Positions 26,302-34,757 of a stretch of 64,000 nucleotides of DNA are shown here, in pieces; within the stretch, counting starts at the first letter, position 1; every line of letters starts with the position of its first letter. A program made the position numbers and the translations under genes. The notes beneath the pieces are model-generated. The model was given only the letters and a program-made list of their open reading frames with translations, ran no database searches and was not told the origin of the DNA. Source of the stretch: Streptomyces olivaceus (lineage in GTDB: Bacteria > Actinomycetota > Actinomycetes > Streptomycetales > Streptomycetaceae); contig NZ_JOFH01000004.1 of NCBI RefSeq assembly GCF_000721235.1, positions 304,323 through 368,322 of the forward strand. Direction: 5' to 3'.

Positions 26302-26862
26302 TTGCCCTTGCCGCACACGATCGACACGCCCGCAGAGGGGTCCGACACGGTCGCCGAGGACGGCTGGGTCGAGTTGGACTCGCCCGCCGAACTGCGCGAA
26401 CTGCTGGGCGACCCCTGGTCCGTCGTCATCGACAAGGTCCACGACCGGCTCACGGACCAGGACCTGGACATCCTGGCGCGCTCGCCCTTCTGCCTGCTGG
26501 CGACCTCCGACACGGGGGGCAACTGCGACGTCTCGCCGCGCGGCGACTCCCCCGGCTTCACGCACGTCCTCGGCCCGCGCACCGTCGCCCTGCCGGACCG
26601 GCCCGGCAACCGGCGCGGGGACAGCTTCCACAACATCCTCGACAATCCGCACGCCGGCCTGCTCTATCTGGTCCCGGGCGGCAAGGAGGTGCTGCGGGTC
26701 AACGGCCGGGCCCGCATCCTCACGGACGCGCCCTTCTTCGACGCGATGGCGCGCGACGGCAGGCGCCCGGCCCTGGCCCTGGTCCTGGAGATCGACGAGA
26801 TCTACCTCCACTGCCCGCAGTCCCTGAACCGGTCGGGGCTGTGGAAACCCCAGTCCTGGTAA
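26302..26862 (+). CDS. Pyridoxamine 5'-phosphate oxidase-related FMN protein (MSMEG_1061-like)
   Basis: A split-barrel protein of about 186 residues. SPFCLLATSDTGGNCDVSPR and VALPDRPGNRRGDSFHNILD are the conserved flavin-site segments of this family, and VLRVNGRARILTDAPFF is the following strand pair. It probably reduces or oxidises a small substrate with bound FMN. I chose TTG at 26302 because GGGGAG sits about 6 nt upstream and the protein then begins near the family start. An ATG at 26227 is possible but lies only 9 bp from the iron box and lacks a ribosome site. Sharing the iron box suggests a link to iron-siderophore release. Confidence 0.82.
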   Translation: MPLPHTIDTPAEGSDTVAEDGWVELDSPAELRELLGDPWSVVIDKVHDRLTDQDLDILARSPFCLLATSDTGGNCDVSPRGDSPGFTHVLGPRTVALPDRPGNRRGDSFHNILDNPHAGLLYLVPGGKEVLRVNGRARILTDAPFFDAMARDGRRPALALVLEIDEIYLHCPQSLNRSGLWKPQSW

Positions 26863-26895
26863 GGGGGTTGGGGACACTGCCCGGGCCCGGCCAAG

Positions 26896-26925
26896 ACACG
26901 GCCCCACCCCGGCGCGGGGCCGTGT
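26896..26925 (+). terminator. Hairpin terminator after the FMN-binding protein gene
   Basis: ACACGGCCCC (26896-26905) and GGGGCCGTGT (26916-26925) form a perfect 10-bp stem with a 10-nt loop, 33 bp after the stop codon and before the second iron box. Confidence 0.75.
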
Positions 26926-26949
26926 GAGCCCCGTCTCTACCAGCATTAA

Positions 26950-26968
26950 TTAGGGTAGGCTAACCTTC
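26950..26968 (+). promoter_or_regulatory. Iron box (DmdR/IdeR operator) 2
   Basis: TTAGGGTAGGCTAACCTTC matches the DtxR-family consensus at most positions, best in the central TAGGCTAACC. It ends 5 bp before the GTG of the second siderophore ATPase. TAGGCT (26955-26960) may double as the -10 element of a short-leader transcript, so repressor binding would block the promoter directly. Confidence 0.88.
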
Positions 26969-26973
26969 GCCGG

Positions 26974-27834
26974 GTGAGATCAGGTGAGAGCGCAGCCGGT
27001 ACCCCGCGTCTGCGCGGACATGAACTGTCGGCGACCGGCGTGACCGTGGCGTACGACGGCGTCGACGTCGTGCACGGCGCGTCGGTCACGCTCCGGCCCG
27101 GCGAGGTGACCGTCCTGGTGGGCCCGAACGGCAGCGGGAAGTCGACGCTGCTGCGCACCGTCGCCCGGCTGCAGCGGGCCCGCAGCGCCACCGTCGGCAT
27201 CGACGGCACCACCGACGCGCTGGCGCTGACGTCCCGTGAGTTCTCGCGGTACGTCGCGCTGCTGACGCAGGGCCGCCCGACGCCCGCCGGGCTGACGGTG
27301 CGGGACGTCGTGGAGTTCGGCCGCTACCCGTACCGCGGCCGCTGGGGGCGGCCCGATCCGGACGGCCCGGCCGCCGTCGGCCGGGCGCTCGCGCTCACCG
27401 GTGTCGACGGCCTCGCCGACCGCGTGGCCGACCGGCTCTCCGGCGGCCAGTTGCAGCGGGTGTGGCTCGCGAGCTGCCTCGCCCAGGAGACCGGCGTACT
27501 GCTCCTGGACGAACCGACGACCTACCTCGACCTGCGCTACCAGGTCGAACTCCTCGACCTGATCCGCGATCTGGCGGACGACCACGGCATCGCCGTCGGC
27601 GTCGTCCTGCACGACCTCGACCAGGCGGCGGCCGTCGCCGACCGGATCGCGCTCCTCGAAGCGGGCCGGATCGTCGCCGACGGCCCGCCCGAAGACGTAC
27701 TGACGCCCGAGCGGCTGACCGCCGTGTACGGCATCCGGATCGACGTCGCCACCGATCCCCTCACCGGCCGGCTGCGCACCCGTCCGATCGGCCGCCACCA
27801 CATACGAACCGAAAGGCTCGGCACCACCTCATGA
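26974..27834 (+). CDS. Siderophore ABC transporter ATP-binding protein (importer 2)
   Basis: A 286-residue FecE-type ATPase. Walker A is VGPNGSGKSTLL (about 49-60), the signature is RLSGGQLQRVWLASCL and Walker B is VLLLDEPTTYLD, with switch His in VVLHDLDQ. It ends with an Arg/Thr-rich tail. GTG at 26974 follows the iron box by 5 bp. The stop overlaps the next gene's ATG by ATGA. Gene order here (ATPase, binding protein, fused permease) differs from importer 1, so the two systems are not a simple local duplication. Confidence 0.92.
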   Translation: MRSGESAAGTPRLRGHELSATGVTVAYDGVDVVHGASVTLRPGEVTVLVGPNGSGKSTLLRTVARLQRARSATVGIDGTTDALALTSREFSRYVALLTQGRPTPAGLTVRDVVEFGRYPYRGRWGRPDPDGPAAVGRALALTGVDGLADRVADRLSGGQLQRVWLASCLAQETGVLLLDEPTTYLDLRYQVELLDLIRDLADDHGIAVGVVLHDLDQAAAVADRIALLEAGRIVADGPPEDVLTPERLTAVYGIRIDVATDPLTGRLRTRPIGRHHIRTERLGTTS

Positions 27835-28814
27835 GACGCCTGCTGCTCACCGCGGCCGCCACCACCGCCGCGGCGCTCGCCCTCGCCGCCTGCGGCACCA
27901 CCGAACCCGCCGCCGACGAGTCCGGCGGGAAGTCCTCCGGGGCCCTCACGCTCAAGGACGGCAAGGGCACCGAGGTGAAGCTGAACGGACCGGCCACCAA
28001 GGTCGTCGCCACCGAGTGGAACGTCGTCGAGAGCCTCGTCTCGCTCGGCGTGGACCCGGTCGGCGTCGCGGACGTCAAGGGCTACAAGACCTGGGACAGC
28101 GCGGTGCCCCTGAAGAACGACCCCAAGGACATCGGCACCCGCGGCGAGCCCAGCATGGACGCCGTCGCCTCCCTCGCCCCGGACCTGATCGTCGCGACCA
28201 CGGACCTGCCCCCGGCCGCCGTGAAGCAGCTGCGCGAGGTCGCGCCGGTGATCGAGGTGGCCTCCGCCGACGGCGGCGGCCAGATCGACCGGATGCTCGG
28301 GAACATCGACCTCATCGCCAAGGCCACCGGCACCTCGGACCGGGCCGAGTCGCTGCGCGAGGAGTTCGGGGCGAAGGTCGCCGAGGGCAGGAAGGCCCTG
28401 GCCGGCGCCGGGGAGGACGGCAAGAACTTCGCCTTCGCGGACGGCTATGTCGCCTCCAACCAGGTCACGATCCGCCCCTACACCGCGACCTCGCTGATCG
28501 GCGAGGTCAACGAGGCGATCGGCCTGAAGAACGCCTGGACCGTGAAGGGCGACGCGGCCTACGGTCTCGGCTCGACCGACGTCGAGGGCCTGACGGAGCT
28601 TCCGGAGGACACGCGGTTCGCGTACATCGGCAACGAGGACGACCCGAGCGCCACCCCGTTCGGCGGCGAGCTGGCCAAGAACTCGGTGTGGAAGTCCCTG
28701 CCGTTCGTCAAGGGCGGCGACGTGCACCGGCTGGACGACGGCATCTGGATGTTCGGCGGACCCGGGTCGATGGAGGCGTACATCGACGCCGTCGTCGCCG
28801 CGCTGACGAAGTAG
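27831..28814 (+). CDS. Ferric-siderophore-binding lipoprotein (importer 2)
   Basis: A 327-residue binding protein. Signal peptide MRRLLLTAAATTAAALALAA ends at the lipobox LALAAC, with the lipidated Cys at about residue 21. The FecB-like fold is shown by VVATEWNVVESLVSLGVDPVGVAD and SLAPDLIVATTDLPPAAVKQLREVAPVIEV. The region YVASNQVTIRPYTATSLIGEVNEAIGL is also typical of the family. It is translationally coupled to the ATPase. The siderophore cannot be named from sequence, and no siderophore synthetase lies in the window. Confidence 0.92.
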   Translation: MRRLLLTAAATTAAALALAACGTTEPAADESGGKSSGALTLKDGKGTEVKLNGPATKVVATEWNVVESLVSLGVDPVGVADVKGYKTWDSAVPLKNDPKDIGTRGEPSMDAVASLAPDLIVATTDLPPAAVKQLREVAPVIEVASADGGGQIDRMLGNIDLIAKATGTSDRAESLREEFGAKVAEGRKALAGAGEDGKNFAFADGYVASNQVTIRPYTATSLIGEVNEAIGLKNAWTVKGDAAYGLGSTDVEGLTELPEDTRFAYIGNEDDPSATPFGGELAKNSVWKSLPFVKGGDVHRLDDGIWMFGGPGSMEAYIDAVVAALTK

Positions 28815-28821
28815 CGGGGTC

Positions 28822-30915
28822 ATGGCCGTCACCGCATCCGCATCCGAGACCGCCGCCACGACCGGCCCGGCCGCCGGCCCGAAGGCGGTCCTCGCGACCC
28901 GCTCGGGCGCGGCCGCGGTGACGGCCGGGATCGTCCTGCTGGTCGCCGTCCTGGCCGTCGTCGACCTCACGCAGGGCACCGCCGCCGTGGGACCCTCCGA
29001 GGTCTTCCGGGCGCTGACCGGCCGCACCGATCCGGACGACGCGTCCGTGATCGTCGCCTCCCGGCTGCCCCGGACGGCCGCGGGCCTGCTGGTCGGGGCC
29101 GTCCTCGGCGCGGCGGGCGCCGTACTGCAGGCCGTCAGCCGCAACGTCCTGGCCTCCCCCGACACCCTCGCGGTGAACGCGGGCGCCTATCTGGCGCTCG
29201 GCGTGGCCGGCGCCACCGGCGCCTCGCTGCCGATGCTCGCCTCCTCCGGCGTCGCCTTCGCGGGCGGCCTCGCGGCGGCGGCCGTCGTGCTCGGCCTGTC
29301 CGGCCTCGGCACCGGCACGGTCCGGCTGGTGCTGGCCGGCACCGCGCTGACGCTGGGCCTGCACTCCATGACCCAGGCGCTGATCCTGCTCTTCCCCGAG
29401 CAGACCGAGGGCCTCTACCAGTGGAACCAGGGGAGCATCTCCCAGAACGGCTTCGACGGCGTCCTGCAGATGCTGCCGATCGCCGCGGCCGGCCTGGCGG
29501 GGCTGCTGCTGACGGCCCGCCGGGTGGACGCGCTGGCCCTCGGCGACGACGCCGCGCGCGGGCTCGGCGTCCCGGTGCGGGCCACCCGGGTCACGGTCGT
29601 CGTGCTGGCCGCACTGCTGTCCGCGGCCGCGGTCACCCTCGCCGGGCCGGTCGGCTTCGTCGGCCTGTGCGCGCCGGCCCTCGTCCGCCCGCTGGCCCGC
29701 CGCTTCCGCGGCTTCGCCCGCTCGCGCACGGCCATGCCCGCGGCGGCCCTCACCGGAGCGGCCCTGGTCCTCGGTTCGGACGTGCTGCTGCGGGCCCTGG
29801 TCGGCGGCGACCGTGCGGTGGCGGTGCCCACGGGCGTGGTCACCAGCCTGGTCGGAGCCGTGTTCCTGGTCGTGATGGCCGTCCGGCTGCGCGACACCGC
29901 CGGGGCCGGTGCCCCGGACCGGCTGCGCGTCCCGAGCCGCGCGGTCTTCCTGGCCACGGTCGCCGTCCTGGTGGCCGTGCTGGCCGGCCTCGTGACCGCC
30001 GCCGTCCTGGTGGGCGACAGCAAGCTGCTCCTCGGCGACGTCGTCAACTGGGCCGGCGGGCGGGCCGGGCGGACCGTCTCGTTCGTCCTGGACACCCGGG
30101 TGCCCCGGGTGCTGGCCGCGCTGGGCGCGGGTGCGGCGCTCGCCCTGGCCGGCACGCTCGTGCAGGCCGTCACCCGCAACCCGCTCGCGGAACCGAACGT
30201 CCTCGGCGTGACCGGCGGCGGCGCGCTGGGCGCGGTGATCCTGGTGACCACCGTGCCGGCCGCCGGGACCTGGGGCGTGGCGGGGGCCGCGTTCGCCGGG
30301 TCCGCCGTCACCGCGGTCCTCGTCTTCGGGCTCGCCGCCCGGGGCGGTTTCCGGCAGAACCGGCTGGTCCTCGTCGGCATCGGGGTGGCCTCCGGGACGG
30401 CGGCGCTGATCAGCCTGCTGATCGTGCTCACCGACCCATTCAACGCGAACAAGGCGCTGACCTGGCTGTCTGGTTCGACCTACGGACGGACCATGCCGGA
30501 CGTCCTGCCGGTCGCGCTGGCCGTGCTCGCCGGCCTCGGTGTGGCCGTCGCCCGGCGCACCGAACTGGACCTGCTCTCCCTGGACGAGGACACGCCCCGG
30601 CTGCTCGGTCTGCGACTGGCACCGGGCCGGCTCGGCTTCCTGGTGCTGAGCGTCGTCCTCAGCTCGACCGCCGTGGCCTGCGCGGGCACCATCGGCTTCG
30701 TCGGCCTCGTGGCCCCGCACGCGGCACGCGCCCTGGTGGGCCGGCGGCATGTACGGGTCGTGCCGGTCGCGGTCCTGCTCGGCGCCGCGCTCGTGTGCGC
30801 CGCCGACCTGCTGGGCCGCACGGTGATCGCCCCGGCGCAGCTCGGCGCCGGGCTGATGACGGCGGTGGTCGGGACGCCGTACTTCCTCTACCTCTTGGTA
30901 CGCAGCCGCCGTTGA
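28822..30915 (+). CDS. Fused double FecCD/FhuB-type siderophore permease (importer 2)
   Basis: A 697-residue permease made of two FecCD units in one chain, as in FhuB. Unit 1 (about 30-355) has SRLPRTAAGLLVGAVLGAAG and QAVSRNVLASPDTLAVNAGA. Unit 2 (about 375-695) has RVPRVLAALGAGAALALAG and QAVTRNPLAEPNVLGVTGGG. About 18-20 transmembrane helices are expected. The fusion replaces the two separate permeases of importer 1. The gap to the binding protein is 7 bp. The last codons (LVRSRR and stop) lie inside a 20-bp sequence repeated just downstream. Confidence 0.92.
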   Translation: MAVTASASETAATTGPAAGPKAVLATRSGAAAVTAGIVLLVAVLAVVDLTQGTAAVGPSEVFRALTGRTDPDDASVIVASRLPRTAAGLLVGAVLGAAGAVLQAVSRNVLASPDTLAVNAGAYLALGVAGATGASLPMLASSGVAFAGGLAAAAVVLGLSGLGTGTVRLVLAGTALTLGLHSMTQALILLFPEQTEGLYQWNQGSISQNGFDGVLQMLPIAAAGLAGLLLTARRVDALALGDDAARGLGVPVRATRVTVVVLAALLSAAAVTLAGPVGFVGLCAPALVRPLARRFRGFARSRTAMPAAALTGAALVLGSDVLLRALVGGDRAVAVPTGVVTSLVGAVFLVVMAVRLRDTAGAGAPDRLRVPSRAVFLATVAVLVAVLAGLVTAAVLVGDSKLLLGDVVNWAGGRAGRTVSFVLDTRVPRVLAALGAGAALALAGTLVQAVTRNPLAEPNVLGVTGGGALGAVILVTTVPAAGTWGVAGAAFAGSAVTAVLVFGLAARGGFRQNRLVLVGIGVASGTAALISLLIVLTDPFNANKALTWLSGSTYGRTMPDVLPVALAVLAGLGVAVARRTELDLLSLDEDTPRLLGLRLAPGRLGFLVLSVVLSSTAVACAGTIGFVGLVAPHAARALVGRRHVRVVPVAVLLGAALVCAADLLGRTVIAPAQLGAGLMTAVVGTPYFLYLLVRSRR

Positions 30916-30946
30916 CGGTCCCCTCCTGGTACGCAGCCGCCGTTGA
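30896..30946. repeat. Tandem duplication across the fhuB-like stop codon
   Basis: TGGTACGCAGCCGCCGTTGA occurs at 30896-30915, including the stop codon of the fused permease, and again exactly at 30927-30946. The period is 31 bp. It looks like a small duplication of the gene's 3' end. Confidence 0.92.
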
Positions 30947-31084
30947 GGGCCCCGCCGAAGCGCCCGGCCGGTCCCCCGGCGAACCTCCGGACCGGCCGGG
31001 TCTCGAGCGCGCACTTCCTGTTAGACAGGATGTCAAGTTACTGAACCGTAATGAACCGAGTGCTACCCCTGGTAACTCCCTGGC

Positions 31085-31102
31085 GGTTACGGTCCGGTAA
31101 CC
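31085..31102. promoter_or_regulatory. Inverted repeat upstream of lipase gene
   Basis: GGTTAC and GTAACC flank a 6-bp centre (31085-31102). Further GGTAAC and GTTAC copies occur between 31033 and 31090. The cluster sits about 80-150 bp before the lipase start in a less GC-rich patch, which suggests a regulator-binding or promoter region. The regulator is unknown. Confidence 0.4.
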
Positions 31103-31183
31103 CCACAGGAGCAGCGCGACCACGGCCCTCTTCCCCACCGGACCGCGGACGAACGGTTCCGGCCCTTCCCCAGGAGGTTCGCC

Positions 31184-32521
31184 ATGCCCCCACGTCCACG
31201 CATGCTCGCCGCGGCGGTCGCCGCCGCACTCGCCCTCGGCGCCCAGGCCGTCCCGGCGGCGGCGGCCGGCACGCCGGCGGCAGGCTCGGCCACCGAGACG
31301 TCCCGCGGCGTCGAGATCCCGGCCTTCTACACCCCGCCCGCCGAACTCCCCGGCGCCGACGGCACCCTGGTCCGCAGCGAACCGCTCCCCCTGGCGCTGA
31401 GCCTGCCCGGCCTCGACGGCCCCCTGCCCGGACGGGCGACCCGCCTGATGTACAAGTCGACCGACGCGAACGGCGAACCGGTCGCCGTCACCGGCGCCTA
31501 TCTGGAACCGGCCGCGAAGTGGCGCGGCGGCGGACCGCGGCCCCTGGTCGCCGTCGCCCCCGGCACCATGGGCCAGGGCGACCAGTGCGCCGCCTCGATG
31601 GGCCTGGAGCACCCGCTGCAACTGGGCAGCGGGACCGTCTCGGTGGGTTACGAGAACCTCGCGGTCTACCGGCTGCTGCTGCGCGGCGTCGCCGTCGTCG
31701 TCACCGACTACGCCGGGCTGGGCACCACCGACCGGCTGCACACCTACGTCAACCGCGTCGACGAGGCCCACGCCGTCCTGGACGCCGTACGCGCCGCCCG
31801 CGGCCTCGACGCGGCCTCCGTCACCCCGGAGTCCCCGGTCGGCCTGTACGGGTACAGCCAGGGCGGCGGCGCCACGGCGGCCGCGGCCGAACTCCAGCCG
31901 TCCTACGCCCCGGACGTGCCGCTCGCGGGCACCTACGCGGGCGCGCCGCCCGCGGACCTGACCGAGGTCACCGAGGCGATCGACGGCAGCGAGCTCGCGG
32001 GCGCGCTGGGCTGGTCGCTCAACGGCTTCCTGCAGACCGAGCCGGAGCTGCGGCCCGTCGCCGACCGGTACATCAACCAGGCGGGACGGGAGGCGCTGGA
32101 GGACCTGTCGACCATGTGCATCGGCGACGCGCTCTTCGGCTACGGCGGCGACGAGAGCACCGGATGGACGACGACCGGACAGTCCATCAGCGACATCGTC
32201 CGCGCCGAGCCGGTACTGCGCGACTTCCTCGCCGAGCAGCGCATCGGCGCACTCCGGCCCGCCGGTCCGGTCAGGGTGGCCACCGGGGTCGCCGACAACC
32301 TGGTCCCGCACGGCCAGGCCCGGCAACTGGCGGTCGACTGGTGCGCCGAGGACGCCGAGGTCTCCTACGTGCCCGTCCGGGTGCCGAACCTCGGCAGCGG
32401 CCTGCTCAACCACGTCACCCCGCTCCTCGCCGACCAGGGCAACGCCCTGGACTGGCTGACGGACCGGCTCTCCGGGAAGCCGGCCGACTCGAACTGCGGA
32501 GACCTGCCCGACCGGCCCTGA
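31184..32521 (+). CDS. Secreted lipase (secretory LIP family)
   Basis: A 445-residue secreted alpha/beta hydrolase. The signal peptide spans about residues 1-28, ending VPAAAAG. The nucleophile elbow is GLYGYSQGGG with Ser225, the usual pentapeptide of secretory lipases. Asp in GVADNLVPHGQ and His in GLLNHVTPLL are the likely other triad members. Cys residues in GDQCAASM, TMCIGD, DWCAED and SNCGDL could form disulfides. AGGAGG stands directly before the ATG. The gene ends before a strong 16-bp hairpin terminator. Confidence 0.9.
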   Translation: MPPRPRMLAAAVAAALALGAQAVPAAAAGTPAAGSATETSRGVEIPAFYTPPAELPGADGTLVRSEPLPLALSLPGLDGPLPGRATRLMYKSTDANGEPVAVTGAYLEPAAKWRGGGPRPLVAVAPGTMGQGDQCAASMGLEHPLQLGSGTVSVGYENLAVYRLLLRGVAVVVTDYAGLGTTDRLHTYVNRVDEAHAVLDAVRAARGLDAASVTPESPVGLYGYSQGGGATAAAAELQPSYAPDVPLAGTYAGAPPADLTEVTEAIDGSELAGALGWSLNGFLQTEPELRPVADRYINQAGREALEDLSTMCIGDALFGYGGDESTGWTTTGQSISDIVRAEPVLRDFLAEQRIGALRPAGPVRVATGVADNLVPHGQARQLAVDWCAEDAEVSYVPVRVPNLGSGLLNHVTPLLADQGNALDWLTDRLSGKPADSNCGDLPDRP

Positions 32522-32540
32522 CCCGTCCCGGCCCGACCCG

Positions 32541-32579
32541 CCGGCGACGCTGCCCGCACCCTCCGGGCAGCGTCGCCGG
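32541..32579 (+). terminator. Strong hairpin terminator after lipase
   Basis: A perfect 16-bp stem (32541-32556 pairs with 32564-32579) with a 7-nt loop CACCCTC lies 19 bp beyond the lipase stop and separates it from the ProP-like gene. Confidence 0.88.
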
Positions 32580-32652
32580 AATGCGCCGCTCCGCCCTTGC
32601 GGCACAGAATTCGCTGAGGCGAAGTGTGCCGAAGCGACAGAGAGGCTGCAGC

Positions 32653-34191
32653 GTGGTCGACGCCAAGCCCGACGGCGGGTCAGGACCCCGGCACGGGGCG
32701 AAGATGCCGAGTACGGTCGCGCACCTGCCACGGCAGGTGCGCGACGAACTGACCCGCCGGCTGCGGCGCACCAGACGGGCCTTCCGCGAGGAGGACGTCC
32801 AGGTCGTCGAGGGACCGCTGCTCAAGCGCGCGGTCGGAGCCTCGGCGCTCGGCAACTGCATGGAGTGGTTCGACTTCGGCGTCTACAGCTATCTGGCCGC
32901 CACCATCGGAAAGGTCTTCTTCCCCGGCGCCTCCCCGGCCGCCCAGGTCATCTCCTCCTTCGCCACCTTCGCCGCGGCCTTCGTCGTGCGTCCGCTCGGC
33001 GGCCTGGTCTTCGGCCCGCTCGGGGACCGCGTCGGGCGGCAGAAGGTGCTCGCCACCACCATGATCATGATGGCCCTCGGCACCTTCTCCATCGGCCTCA
33101 TCCCCAGCTACGCCACCATCGGCATCGCCGCCCCGATCCTGCTGCTGCTCGCCCGGATGGTCCAGGGCTTCTCCACCGGCGGGGAGTACGGCGGCGCCAC
33201 CACGTTCGTCGCCGAGTACTCACCCGACCGGCGGCGCGGCTTCCTCTCCAGTTGGCTCGACTTCGGCACTTTCGTCGGGTACGCCCTCGGCTCGGCGCTG
33301 GTCACCGTCCTGAACCTGTCGCTGACCGACGCCCAGATGCTCGACTGGGGCTGGCGCCTGCCGTTCCTGATCGCCGGCCCGCTCGGTGTCATCGGCCTGT
33401 ACATGCGGCTCAAGCTGGAGGAGTCGCCCGCCTTCCAGCAGCAGCTCGACGAGCACGAGAAGAGCCTCGCCCAGGAGTCGGCGGGCAGCGAGTTCAAGAC
33501 CATCGTCAAGGACCACTGGCGCCCGCTGCTGATCTGCATGGGCCTGGTGCTGCTCTACAACGTCACCAACTACATGGTCACCGGCTATCTGCCCACGTAC
33601 CAGACGGAGACCCTGGACCGCTCCAGCGGCTTCGCCGACGTGCTCGTGCTGATCGGCATGGTGTGGATCGTGCTGCTGATCACCTTCCTGGGCCGGCTCA
33701 GCGACCACGTCGGCCGCCGCCCGCTCTACGCCGGCGGCGCGATCGCGATGATCGTCCTGGCCGTACCGGCGTTCCTGCTGCTGAAGTCGGACGGCACCTG
33801 GAAGCCGGTCATCGGGGTCCTGCTGCTGGCCACCCTGCTGGCGTGCTTCGCCGCGCCGAGCGCCGCGACGCTGCCCGCGCTGTTCCCGACCGCGGTGCGC
33901 TACGCGGCCATGGGCATCGGCTTCAACTTCGCCGTCGCCGCCTTCGGGGGCACCACGCCGCTGCTCGCCGAGGCGCTGGTGAGCCTCAGCGGCGACGAAC
34001 TCGTACCGGCCTACTACCTGATGGTCGCCGGCGCCATCGGCCTGGTGACCGTGAGGTTCCTGCCGGAGAGCGCCCAGGTGCCGCTCAACGGCTCCCAGCC
34101 CATGGTCGGCTCGCGCGAGGAGCAGCGCGAACTCATCACCACGTCCAAGGACCTCTACAGCTTCTCGAAGGAGCGTTCCCGGACCCGCTGA
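32653..34191 (+). CDS. proP: MFS symporter of the ProP (metabolite:proton symporter) family
   Basis: A 512-residue transporter with 12 predicted helices after a 60-residue cytoplasmic start. GNCMEWFDFGVYSYLAATIG and FVVRPLGGLVFGPLGDRVGR are hallmarks of the ProP subfamily, which takes up proline, betaine and related osmolytes. GFSTGGEYGGATTFVAEYSP is the conserved helix 4-5 region. GTG at 32653 has GAGAGG about 8 nt upstream. The protein lacks the long C-terminal coiled coil of Escherichia coli ProP, so osmosensing may differ. The substrate is inferred from the family. Confidence 0.87.
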   Translation: MVDAKPDGGSGPRHGAKMPSTVAHLPRQVRDELTRRLRRTRRAFREEDVQVVEGPLLKRAVGASALGNCMEWFDFGVYSYLAATIGKVFFPGASPAAQVISSFATFAAAFVVRPLGGLVFGPLGDRVGRQKVLATTMIMMALGTFSIGLIPSYATIGIAAPILLLLARMVQGFSTGGEYGGATTFVAEYSPDRRRGFLSSWLDFGTFVGYALGSALVTVLNLSLTDAQMLDWGWRLPFLIAGPLGVIGLYMRLKLEESPAFQQQLDEHEKSLAQESAGSEFKTIVKDHWRPLLICMGLVLLYNVTNYMVTGYLPTYQTETLDRSSGFADVLVLIGMVWIVLLITFLGRLSDHVGRRPLYAGGAIAMIVLAVPAFLLLKSDGTWKPVIGVLLLATLLACFAAPSAATLPALFPTAVRYAAMGIGFNFAVAAFGGTTPLLAEALVSLSGDELVPAYYLMVAGAIGLVTVRFLPESAQVPLNGSQPMVGSREEQRELITTSKDLYSFSKERSRTR

Positions 34192-34252
34192 CACGGCGCC
34201 GGGACGCGGCGGCCCCCGCACGGCGCCGGGACGGGGCACCGGCCAAAGGGCG

Positions 34253-34741
34253 CTACCCGTCGTCGCCCGTCTCCGGGCGCTCCCGGTCCGAGGCCGGCCA
34301 CACGTAGGGCAGGTCGTCCGGGACCGAGGGGAACAGGCCGGCGTACGCCTCGGGGTCCTTGCGCACCAGTGCCGAGCGGTGACTGCGGTGGAAGGCCTCG
34401 TCGCCGAGCCAGGGCGGCAGTTCCCCGGCCCGTGCCAGTTCCTCCTGGTCCCGCACCGGCTCGTGCGGACGCAGCTCCGCGAGCCCGGCGACCAGGGAGG
34501 CCGCGCAGCTGTCCTGGTGCCCCAGGTCGCGCCAGACGTGGCAGATCTCCAGGCCGTACCGGACGAGCGCCTCCTCGTAGCCCGTCCACATCCGCACCGC
34601 CGGGTGCCGCCGCCAGCCGTAGCCGGGCACGGTGAGGCCGCGCAGCACCTGGAGCGCCTCGACCCGCTGCTTGCCCAGCCTGCGGCGGTCCAGGGCGAGC
34701 GCGGACTCGCGGAAGCCGGGGTGCGGGAGGAAGGTCTGCAT
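34253..34741 (-). CDS. MSMEG_6728-family protein
   Basis: A 162-residue protein of a conserved actinobacterial family (pyrimidine dimer DNA glycosylase-like, MSMEG_6728). It begins MQTFLPHPGFRESALALDRR, followed by LGKQRVEALQVLRGL and HPAVRMWTGYEEALVRYGL. These are the conserved blocks of the family. No function is proven. The first enzyme of the carotenoid set ends 16 bp upstream, so the gene may be read through from that operon. Confidence 0.82.
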   Translation of the reverse strand: MQTFLPHPGFRESALALDRRRLGKQRVEALQVLRGLTVPGYGWRRHPAVRMWTGYEEALVRYGLEICHVWRDLGHQDSCAASLVAGLAELRPHEPVRDQEELARAGELPPWLGDEAFHRSHRSALVRKDPEAYAGLFPSVPDDLPYVWPASDRERPETGDDG

Positions 34742-34757
34742 GCCGGTCCTGCTCCGT

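Noticed and set aside
34192..34233. 15-bp direct repeat CACGGCGCCGGGACG after the ProP-like gene as an attachment site
   Set aside because: The copies are only 27 bp apart with no integrase or mobile gene nearby.
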